Assembly: GCF_030908465.1 (NCBI RefSeq)
Contig: NZ_CP133078.1
Span: 2,170,001 to 2,234,000, forward strand
Source of the DNA: Anaerotignum sp. MB30-C6
Lineage (GTDB): Bacteria; Bacillota; Clostridia; Lachnospirales; Anaerotignaceae
Direction: 5' to 3'
Length of the DNA: 64,000 nucleotides
The notes under the pieces are model-generated. The model was given only the letters and a program-made list of their open reading frames with translations, was not told the DNA's origin and ran no database searches. This document shows positions 57,788 to 64,000 of the stretch, piece after piece. A program made the translations under genes and the position numbers. Each line of letters begins with the position of its first letter. Position 1 is the first letter of the stretch.

Positions 57788-58486
57788 CTATCTTATCCAT
57801 TCCAGTGATGAGAAAACTTTCTGTAAAAGATGCAAAGAGTCAACAGTTACCTTGCAATCGTATGCCAATATCTTCACACCAGCCTTCTCCGCCTTCACCA
57901 AAGCCTCAGAAAAAGCAGCATCCCGCTGCCAGTGGGGATAAAATGCCTTTGTACCTTCCATCTGGATTACGAATAAAATATAAGCCTCAAAACCTGCTTC
58001 AACGGCATCAATTAATTCCAAAACATGTTTCCTTCCCCTTGCAGTTGGAGCATCAGGAAATTTGCAAATTCCTTCCTCTTCCAAAGTGGCTCCCTTCACC
58101 TCAATAAACCCACGACGCTGCCCTGACTCAAAATACAAGTCAAAACGAGAACCACCAAATTTAACCTCCCGCCGCAGAAGGGTCACATCCCCAATTTCAG
58201 GAATTCTCCCCTCTGATAAAGCCTCAGCCGCCACTTGGTTTGGGGCTTGAGAATCAATATTAACCAAGGTATCCCCCTTATAAACGGAAATTAGGGAGTA
58301 CTTTGTTTTTCGCTCTGGATTATCAGATGGCTCCAAAAAAACCTTTGCACCTTCTATCAATAGCTCTTTGCATCGTCCTGTATTTTTTACGTGAACCTGT
58401 ATCGTTTCGCCCTCTAACAAAACAAAAGCTGAAAACCGGTTCGTCCGCTCTATAAAAAGAGCTTCCTTCATATTTTTATAAACCAT
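57788..58486 (-). CDS. sfsA: SfsA family protein (DNA/RNA nuclease SfsA)
   Basis: 232 residues. FIERTNRFSAFVLLEGETIQVHVKNTGRCKELLIEGAKVFLE is the N-terminal OB-like part. The nuclease core has SRFDLYFESGQRRGFIEVKGATLEEEGICKFPDAPTARGRKHVLEL, containing the D-ExK motif. The name comes from maltose-gene stimulation in E. coli; the sequence indicates a nuclease fold. The length fits the family. Confidence 0.93.
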   Translation of the reverse strand: MVYKNMKEALFIERTNRFSAFVLLEGETIQVHVKNTGRCKELLIEGAKVFLEPSDNPERKTKYSLISVYKGDTLVNIDSQAPNQVAAEALSEGRIPEIGDVTLLRREVKFGGSRFDLYFESGQRRGFIEVKGATLEEEGICKFPDAPTARGRKHVLELIDAVEAGFEAYILFVIQMEGTKAFYPHWQRDAAFSEALVKAEKAGVKILAYDCKVTVDSLHLLQKVFSSLEWIR

Positions 58487-58655
58487 TTTTTAATCCTCAT
58501 TAGTAGCCTGCCTTATGGTATATCCCTTTGCAAAAAACGCCTAGCATATAAAAGGCAGCCTTTATTTTTATCTTTTCAAACATTCGTTTCATCATATGTA
58601 TGAGGAGGGTAACCTCCCCCTTACTTATTGAAAATGGGTGTATACCCCAAAAAAG

Positions 58656-59195
58656 TTACTCTTTATAATTTTCTGCTTTTCTTTCAAAATATGCTTGAGG
58701 ATACAGGCATACAGGGCATTTTTTAGGAGCATCTTTGCCCACATAGACATAGCCGCAGTTTATACAAACCCAAACGGTGCTATCATCCCCTGAAAATACT
58801 TTTTTATCCTGCATTAATTTGAGTAAAGCCTGATATCGTTCTTCGTGTTCTTTCTCCACAGTTGCAACGTTTTTAAAGAAAGCGGCAATTTCTGTGAAAC
58901 CTTCTTCCTTTGCCGTTGCTTCCATCGCCTTATAAATTTCTGTCCATTCTTCGTGTTCGCCATAGGCTCCAGCCTTTAGGTTCGCCTCTGTAGTACCGAT
59001 ACCATTTAAAAAGGTCAGAATTCTTTTTGCATGCTGAACCTCATTGGCATAAGTCTCCTCAAAAACACCTTTAATTTGTTCATAACCCTCTTCATGAGCC
59101 TTTTCCGCATAAAAAGTATAACGGTTTGCCGCCATTGACTCACCTGAAAAAGCGGCAAGAAGATTTTGTTCTGTCTTACTCCCTCTTAACTCCAT
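58656..59195 (-). CDS. Rubrerythrin
   Basis: 179 residues. The N-terminal four-helix ferritin-like domain (1-about 135) has the diiron ligands in [30 protein letters not shown] and [10 protein letters not shown]. The C-terminal rubredoxin domain (about 140-175) has CINCGY and CPVCLYPQ. It reduces hydrogen peroxide to water using NADH-derived electrons, a standard anaerobe defence. No clean terminator is seen; small GGGAGG/CCTCCC and GGGTATACACCC dyads follow the stop. Confidence 0.96.
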   Translation of the reverse strand: MELRGSKTEQNLLAAFSGESMAANRYTFYAEKAHEEGYEQIKGVFEETYANEVQHAKRILTFLNGIGTTEANLKAGAYGEHEEWTEIYKAMEATAKEEGFTEIAAFFKNVATVEKEHEERYQALLKLMQDKKVFSGDDSTVWVCINCGYVYVGKDAPKKCPVCLYPQAYFERKAENYKE

Positions 59196-59449
59196 GTATC
59201 GTCCCTCCTAAGATATATTTCCTTCTCAGTTTTCCCTAAGCCAAGAATATAATACCTAATATGGATGGATTATACTAAAACCTCTGACCCTTTATAAAAG
59301 CAAGGCTCAGATTCCCAAACTTATATCCTGATTAACGCAAAACTACAGATATCTCAAGTACCTGTAGTTCTGAAAGCCTTTACACTTTGCAAGCTTTCCA
59401 GGAAATATCCAATTCTATGACACACAAATAGCTTAATTTCATCTTAACT

Positions 59450-59659
59450 TTAGACCAAATTTCCAAAAATCCCAAGAAGACTAAGCCCTCCCACAATCAG
59501 AATTATACCAGCTAAGACTATGAGTAGCCAAAGGGCAATTCCCCATTTAGGCAGCGAATCTTTTTTTATAGCCAAGGTCCATATGCCCAGGCCTGCTAAT
59601 ACCATACTTCCGAATATACAAATTACTCCTAAAACACCTACTAATAATACAATGCTCAT
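59450..59659 (-). CDS. Small two-helix membrane protein
   Basis: 69 residues from the ATG at 59659 (MSIVLLVGVLGVICIF), which follows AGAGGGGGAAG; the frame extends 13 codons further without a site. Two hydrophobic segments (about 2-27 and 39-63) flank a KKDSLPKW loop. No family recognised; probably an inner-membrane protein of unknown role. A weak CTGTAGTT/AACTACAG hairpin at 59341-59369 could be its terminator. Confidence 0.6.
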   Translation of the reverse strand: MSIVLLVGVLGVICIFGSMVLAGLGIWTLAIKKDSLPKWGIALWLLIVLAGIILIVGGLSLLGIFGNLV

Positions 59660-59922
59660 ACTTCCCCCTCTTTTTCTTTTATTCTTTGCTCCGATCAAAT
59701 AGCATCAAAAGAACTTTTTCTTTCGAGAAACAGCTAGTCGGCTCCCGGAAGTATTATAACATAGAAATAAATCGACTGTTTTAAACAAATCTTAATATTA
59801 ATTTAAATTAGAATTATTGCATAGATTTATTTTCCAATATTTAAGGCGTTTCTGTTTCATAAAAAAAATGCTATTTTTGAAACAAAATGAAATACTATTT
59901 GTTTTTCTAATGAAAAGATTCA

Positions 59923-59951
59923 TTGTACTTTTCCAATAATTCTTTTATAAT
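59923..59951 (+). promoter_or_regulatory. Strong sigma-A promoter of the His/Cys-tail protein operon
   Basis: TTGTAC (59923-59928) and a perfect TATAAT (59946-59951) with a 17-base spacer, about 50 bases upstream of the TTG start at 60001. The gene-free region before it (59660-59922) is very AT-rich. Confidence 0.8.
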
Positions 59952-60000
59952 ATATGGGAAACTTGTTTTGAAATTTGAAATTTAGAAAGGAGATCTTCTT

Positions 60001-61524
60001 TTGGCTAATCATGCAACAGAGGAACATATAAGACATCTTTCAGCAGACTATATTTATCAGCAAGCTGTAGGCAGCCTGTTGTTGCTTTTATTGAGCGCTA
60101 TGGAGGAGGAGGAAAAAGGTGTCACTGCCCTTCCCTTTGATATTCCACAAGACGTTGCCGAAATTAGAAAGGAAATCCGCAGTCATCTTCTAAACTTAGA
60201 AGATTTGCTGGAGGGCGATGCCCAAGGGCGTATTCAAGCTTTGGAAGAATGTATGGAACTGAAAAAACGTCTTTTATCTATATATGAAACAATATATAGT
60301 TATTTTTCCCAGTGGAATATCATTTCCACACTAATTAGCGACCAAATTGCATTAAGAAAATATGTAGAGGATAATGTGGTTCAAAAACAGGTTGATTGGT
60401 CCTTATTCTTTGCAGATTGTCATGCTTTTATGGAAAGTGCAGAAACAGTATTGGATCAAAAAAGCTATATGGGTCAACTTTTAAAGTGTATCCCCCTTTG
60501 GGTTGCCAGAGATAAGTTTTACACTGAGGTAAAACAGTGTTTAAACGTTGCCTTTGCAGGGGAAAGCAAGGAGTTTATCGCAATATCCTTGAAAGCTTTT
60601 GAAGGTTTTTGCTGCCCCGAAACCAACCCTCTTTATGGGAAATATTTCGGCAAAATTGCAGAGGCTTTGGGTACAAAACGTATGCTTTTGCCCCACAAGC
60701 TAACCGATGAAGACCTTGCCACAGCATATGAAGAGATGAATGAGCTGTTTGAAAGCTTAGAAGAAATTGAGGAATATTTCTCTTGTATCCTCCATGATAT
60801 CAACTCTTTGATTTTAATGCTTTCTCTCACCTATACTTTTACCGAGTTGACGCAAAAGGATGTTTCCTACGCCGATTTATACCATGCTGTTTGCGAATTT
60901 GTTGGCGGTGAATGGAATCTAACAGAAAAAGCGGCTTATTTAGATACTTTAAACGAACAGCTTGAACATGCGGTAGAACCCGTTATCGATCATGCAAACG
61001 AAATTGGCCGTCAGGAGTATGAACTACTACAAAAAATTGGTTCTTTTGAAGGCTTTGGCGAAGATACCAAAAAAGTTCTTATGACAGAGGAATTTATTCG
61101 TGAGTGTTTCTTTGGAAGTCTGAATGATGAACTCTTCCATTTCGACCTGCCTGGAAACTTACCACCTGCCACCCAAGATGACAAAAATATTTTATTCGAT
61201 ACCTTTATCGAGAAAACAAGAAACAGCTTTGAAACTTTACCTGTACAAACAAGAAAAGTGGCTATGCAAACCCTTATGGGTGCGCTGCCCCCCGTTTGCA
61301 CGGTACAAGATATTATGGATCGTATGATGGAAGCCATTGACAATGCATCTTCCCATGAGCAAAAGGTGCTAATTGTCGATAAGGTGGGTATGATTTTTGC
61401 CGATAACGGATACCAGTCCTTAGCAAGTCCTGAAGGCGAGCATCATCATAATCATGATTGCACCTGTGGTCACGACCACCACCATCACGATTGTAACTGC
61501 GGTCACGATCATGACCATCACTAA
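60001..61524 (+). CDS. Unrecognised large cytoplasmic protein with His/Cys-rich metal-binding tail
   Basis: 507 residues from a TTG codon ten bases after AAAGGAG. No signal peptide; residues 1-475 are mostly acidic and helical, with no family I can name. The last 28 residues hold 13 histidines and four cysteines, in a duplicated pattern HDCxCGHDH, much like the metal-binding tails of nickel or zinc chaperones (HypB, SlyD, UreE). Twelve further cysteines or so are scattered in the body. It is transcribed from a strong promoter together with a glyoxalase-I-like gene 34 bases downstream. A metal-storage or chaperone role is inference. The His-tail codes are not low-quality sequence: codons alternate CAT and CAC in frame to the stop. 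Confidence 0.85.
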   Translation: MANHATEEHIRHLSADYIYQQAVGSLLLLLLSAMEEEEKGVTALPFDIPQDVAEIRKEIRSHLLNLEDLLEGDAQGRIQALEECMELKKRLLSIYETIYSYFSQWNIISTLISDQIALRKYVEDNVVQKQVDWSLFFADCHAFMESAETVLDQKSYMGQLLKCIPLWVARDKFYTEVKQCLNVAFAGESKEFIAISLKAFEGFCCPETNPLYGKYFGKIAEALGTKRMLLPHKLTDEDLATAYEEMNELFESLEEIEEYFSCILHDINSLILMLSLTYTFTELTQKDVSYADLYHAVCEFVGGEWNLTEKAAYLDTLNEQLEHAVEPVIDHANEIGRQEYELLQKIGSFEGFGEDTKKVLMTEEFIRECFFGSLNDELFHFDLPGNLPPATQDDKNILFDTFIEKTRNSFETLPVQTRKVAMQTLMGALPPVCTVQDIMDRMMEAIDNASSHEQKVLIVDKVGMIFADNGYQSLASPEGEHHHNHDCTCGHDHHHHDCNCGHDHDHH

Positions 61525-61558
61525 TGTATAATGACACAGAAGAAAAAGGAGGCGGCTT

Positions 61559-61924
61559 ATGTTCACATTTAACCACTATAATTTTAATGTTTTAAATTTG
61601 GAAAAAAGCATGAAATTCTATGAAGATGCCCTTGGTTTAAAGGAAGTTCGGAGACTAGAATCCCCTGACGGCAGCTGGAAATTAGTTTATCTAGGTGACG
61701 GCGTAACAGATTTTACTTTAGAATTGACTTGGCTCAAAGATCGTGTGGAGCCATATAGCCTAGGAGAAAATGAGTTCCATCTTGCCTTTGAGGCCGAAGA
61801 TTTTGATGCCGCACATGAAAAGCATAAAGAAATGGATTGTATTTGCTTTGAAAATCCTGAAATGGGAATCTATTTTATTAACGATCCCGACAATTATTGG
61901 ATTGAAGTAATTCCTAAATGGTAA
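61559..61924 (+). CDS. Glyoxalase I-like VOC family metalloprotein
   Basis: 121 residues, one VOC unit pair. Metal-ligand positions expected from E. coli GloA (H5, E56, H74, E122) are matched by H6, E55 (TLELTW), H74 (EFHLAF) and E116 (WIEVIP). GloA is a nickel enzyme that converts the methylglyoxal-thiol adduct to lactoylthiol. An AAAGGAGG site precedes the ATG. It is in an apparent operon with the His/Cys-tailed protein, and the pair would be consistent with metal supply to this enzyme (inference). The annotation could be either lactoylglutathione lyase or another VOC lyase. Confidence 0.85.
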   Translation: MFTFNHYNFNVLNLEKSMKFYEDALGLKEVRRLESPDGSWKLVYLGDGVTDFTLELTWLKDRVEPYSLGENEFHLAFEAEDFDAAHEKHKEMDCICFENPEMGIYFINDPDNYWIEVIPKW

Positions 61925-61931
61925 AAAAATC

Positions 61932-61955
61932 GGGTGGCTCATAGCCACCCTTTTT
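61932..61955 (+). terminator. Intrinsic terminator of the glyoxalase operon
   Basis: GGGTGGCT (61932-61939), loop CAT, AGCCACCC (61943-61950), then five T. Confidence 0.92.
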
Positions 61956-62006
61956 ATTCGATGTAAAACTTACTCTTCTTTTCATTTTTTTATGTAGCAG
62001 ATAAGG

Positions 62007-62302
62007 ATAAGAAAATCTGCTACAGATTTTAAAGCCATTTATCAGGCACCCTAAGAAGCAGTTGCACATGAACGGATGCTTGAGATTACTGAAAAATGGG
62101 ATGCTTATTATCCTAACGCCATGTATGTTTGTTGGGATGTTATTAGCCCGATTTTCACGTTTTCTTCCGACATACGAAAGGTTATCAGCTTTGCGAAAGG
62201 CTCTTTTTATCTAGCAACATTTGAAGCAACAAAAAAGTGGAGCCTACCGATCCGAAATTAGGGTAAGGTCTACTGTCAATCATGTTTGAAGGACGTTTAT
62301 AA
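62007..62302 (+). pseudogene. Remnant of an IS256-family transposase
   Basis: In one frame the sequence reads RKSATDFKAIYQAP, stop, EAVAHERMLEITEKWDAYYPNAM, then WDVISPIFTFSSDIRKVI, a jump to LATFEATKKWSLPIRN, stop, and finally LSIMFEGRL before TAA. These segments are in the order and spacing of the C-terminal end of IS256-type transposases. Two in-frame stops and an internal deletion, which removes the YTTNAIESLN part, prove it is dead. The 5' two thirds of the element are missing and no terminal inverted repeats were identified. The family call is by eye but the motifs are distinctive. Confidence 0.8.
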
Positions 62303-62648
62303 TTATTAAAATAACCCCATTTTGAAAGGATCTTATTGACATATACAAAAATCATAGAAAGTTAATTTGCAGAAAAATTGTTTCACACTCTCTAAGTTTT
62401 TCATTCAAACCTAAAAATAGTGTTTATCAACCATCAAACATTCATGATCTCTGCTTTTTCACGTTGGCTTTTATAGAGAACTCTCTTGTGCTTTTCCTCC
62501 CAACGTCTTAGGAAAGTATTAGAACTATCCTTACACTTTACATAATATGGTTATCCCCTACGAATTTCTGGAAGTAAATCTGTAAGATTCTAAGGAATGT
62601 AAAGAAAGTCTCATACCATCCACCGAAGTCACGCTTGGGAAGCCTTCT
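62303..62648. other. Gene-free interval between IS remnant and prophage endolysin
   Basis: About 345 bases. On the minus strand a 38-codon open stretch ending at about 62434 (PYYVKCKDSSNTFLRRWEEKHKRVL...) looks protein-like but has no start or ribosome site, so it may be another decayed gene. No clear terminator for the endolysin and no attachment-site repeat could be identified with the rest of the prophage outside the window. Confidence 0.35.
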
Positions 62649-63269
62649 TTATTGCCTTTCCAATACTGCAATTTTCCCGTTACTGCTTACCTTGCATCCA
62701 AGAGCTTCCCCTAAATCTCGCACCTTTACATAATTTGTGCCATCTTTAAAGATCAGTTCCACAGGAACCTCCTCACCGTCAACTATAATTTTCCCCTTTT
62801 CGACCATCTCCCCATCCCCTCTTTCATACGTAATATAGTCCATCAATAACCAATGGGTAAATTTGTTTTTACTAAGGGGTACCTCTCGCACCCCATAAGC
62901 AGAGCCATCTGCGGCTATGTAATAAGGTATCCCGCTCCGCAGTCCTGTATAAATACCCACATGTCCACGCATCCAAACCAAAGCGCCCTTAGGTGCATTT
63001 TTTATGGTGGTAATAGACTCTTTTCTAATTGCCCAATCATAAATTTGGGATGAACCGAGTATCACTCCCGTTGCCCAAGAAATCAGCCCTGAACAATCGA
63101 CACATACCTTTCCCACTTTCTTCTCATCACTATCCCAAACACACTTTTTACCATATCTACTCTGCAAATAGTTATAATTTGCCTGGGTCATCATCGTCCC
63201 TTTCATACCATACACATACGGTGTACCCAACTTGGAACGAGCAAAGGCTACCAACTCTTGCCCAGTCAT
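62649..63269 (-). CDS. Phage-type NlpC/P60 endolysin with stalk-like C-terminal domain
   Basis: 206 residues. The NlpC/P60 peptidase domain (1-about 145) has the catalytic C59 in VCVDCSGLISWATG and H103 in RGHVGIYTG. The C-terminal 45 residues (GKIIVDGEEVPVELIFKDGTNYVKVRDLGEALGCKV) are a copper-amine-oxidase-like stalk half-repeat, probably for wall binding; the same module type occurs in the protein at 6467-7525. It cleaves peptidoglycan peptides at the end of the phage cycle. The start overlaps the holin stop (ATGA). Confidence 0.88.
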   Translation of the reverse strand: MTGQELVAFARSKLGTPYVYGMKGTMMTQANYNYLQSRYGKKCVWDSDEKKVGKVCVDCSGLISWATGVILGSSQIYDWAIRKESITTIKNAPKGALVWMRGHVGIYTGLRSGIPYYIAADGSAYGVREVPLSKNKFTHWLLMDYITYERGDGEMVEKGKIIVDGEEVPVELIFKDGTNYVKVRDLGEALGCKVSSNGKIAVLERQ

Positions 63270-63619
63270 ACCTTTTCCCCCTTTACCACTTCCCGAATGG
63301 CTTTATTTTGCGTCAACATGGTTCGCATTTCTTCTAACGCAGCATCTACCCATAAGGAAAATACGGTAAATGGCACTATTTTTGCCACACTAGGGAATCT
63401 TGTAATAAATAAATTATAAACATACCGTAGTTTTAACTGACCTGTTCCGTCACCCAGTTCTTTCTCCGCCTCAATACATGCAAACAATAGCCATTTTTTA
63501 ATTGTTTCTATCTGTTTTTTCCTAGGCACCCCAGCAAAGTAATAAGCTGTTGCTCCAATGCCACCAAATAAAGCCGCCAAAGCAATAAACAAAAACCAAT
63601 TTTCTATTAAATAGGTCAT
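63266..63619 (-). CDS. Phage holin-like protein
   Basis: 117 residues. One N-terminal membrane segment (about 6-28, WFLFIALAALFGGIGATAYYFAG) and a long amphipathic cytoplasmic part (KQIETIKKWLLFACIEAEKELGDGTGQLKLRYVYNLF), resembling LL-H type phage holins. It would permeabilise the membrane for the endolysin encoded next. Context (holin-endolysin overlap) supports the call. Confidence 0.8.
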   Translation of the reverse strand: MTYLIENWFLFIALAALFGGIGATAYYFAGVPRKKQIETIKKWLLFACIEAEKELGDGTGQLKLRYVYNLFITRFPSVAKIVPFTVFSLWVDAALEEMRTMLTQNKAIREVVKGEKV

Positions 63620-63670
63620 TTTAATCCCTCCTTTTCACAATTTTTTTCAGCTTCTTATCGCTGTCATAAT

Positions 63671-63937
63671 TTAACTAGCCCCATCATCCTCCAGCCCTTT
63701 TCTTAGGCCTTCGACAAACACCTGCTTTTCTTCTATTTCCCTCCGCTGTTCAATCAGCCGAACCTTTTCTTCCTCCCGAGTTTCGAAGTAAGCCTTTAAA
63801 AAATATCCTAAAATCACAGCAATAACCTCTGTCACTACGGTAATGGACAGTGTTTCTGCTATCTGCTCTCTTCCCAAAAAAGCAAGTAAATAAGAAAGCT
63901 GCAAATCAAATAAGGCGATATACAGAATCCCTTGCAC
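63671..63937 (-). CDS. Small phage membrane protein of the lysis region (start unresolved)
   Basis: 88 residues from a GTG at 63937 without a ribosome site. The frame stays open to the right edge of the window (KRRKKTFSKKAVQGILYIALF...), so the true start is upstream: either at about 63973 (a CTG after GGGGGG) or beyond the window. Two membrane segments (IALFDLQLSYLLAFLG and ITVVTEVIAVILGYFLKAYF) are followed by a charged helix. Similar proteins are found just before holins in Clostridia prophages; function unknown. Runs off or close to the window edge. Confidence 0.65.
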   Translation of the reverse strand: MQGILYIALFDLQLSYLLAFLGREQIAETLSITVVTEVIAVILGYFLKAYFETREEEKVRLIEQRREIEEKQVFVEGLRKGLEDDGAS

Positions 63938-64000
63938 TGCTTTTTTGGAGAATGTTTTCTTTCTTCTTTTCAGGGCAACCGCCCCCCTGAAAGAAAAAAG

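Noticed and set aside
59820..59920. Repeated AAATACTATTT/AAATGCTATTT-like stretches upstream of the His/Cys-tail operon
   Set aside because: Short AT-rich similarity only; not a convincing operator or direct repeat.
61313..61576. Minus-strand frame rich in Asp, Arg and His opposite the His/Cys tail
   Set aside because: It is the reverse complement of the repetitive CAT/CAC tail and has no ribosome site.

Overview
The window looks like the chromosome of a low-GC, strictly anaerobic, spore-forming Firmicute of the class Clostridia, possibly Lachnospirales (the order is inferred, not shown). Evidence: two alpha/beta-type small acid-soluble spore proteins, rubrerythrin, several 4Fe-4S proteins, a V-type ATPase closely resembling the sodium-pumping NtpK type, AsnA, an L-box lysine riboswitch, strong AGGAGG ribosome binding sites and intrinsic terminators throughout.

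Layout. 1-2.4 kb (minus): an operon of two NifX-like proteins around two MinD/ferredoxin-type ATPases, one carrying a frameshift, then tRNA-Thr(CGT). 3-7.5 kb: a DMT transporter, a secreted 5'-nucleotidase with LysM, and a secreted stalk-domain protein. 7.8-12.2 kb (minus): a Ktr/Trk potassium uptake pair followed by a KdpD-like kinase without the usual N-terminal sensor, and KdpE. 12.4-18 kb (plus): a hydrolase, an ABC-F ATPase, and a DMT transporter with a PucR-type regulator. 18.6-25.4 kb: a BlaI/BlaR1-like pair with a clear double operator, asnA, a second hydrolase, a TPR protein and an aminotransferase. 25.9-34.5 kb (minus): a complete nine-gene V-ATPase operon (subunit G/H, I, K, E, C, F, A, B, D) whose proteolipid carries all the sodium ligands known from Enterococcus hirae. 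35.2-37.6 kb (minus): NUDIX, Hsp33, a methyltransferase and a spore protein. 37.7-41.3 kb (plus): lysine riboswitch, asd, dapA, and dapB after a long leader. 41.7-48.4 kb (minus): cobalamin adenosyltransferase, an SSB-like protein, uvrA and uvrB. 48.7-51.6 kb: two tandem paralogous CPA2 antiporters. 52-59.7 kb: an Fe-S protein divergent from a Crp/Fnr regulator, a spore protein, LysE exporter, diguanylate cyclase, D,D-carboxypeptidase, SfsA, rubrerythrin and a small membrane protein. 60-62 kb (plus): a large unrecognised protein with a His/Cys-rich tail, apparently in an operon with a glyoxalase-I-like protein. 62-64 kb: a decayed IS256-family transposase and the lysis end of a prophage (membrane protein, holin, NlpC/P60 endolysin) running off the right edge.

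How the genes fit together: ion homeostasis is a theme (sodium V-ATPase, KtrAB with a KdpDE-like pair, two CPA2 antiporters). Lysine/diaminopimelate synthesis is under lysine control. The most interesting unexplained items are the His/Cys-tailed protein beside a metal-dependent glyoxalase, the NifX/MinD operon with operator-like repeats, and the potassium operon with a minimal KdpD. No CRISPR array, rRNA operon or intact insertion sequence was seen.
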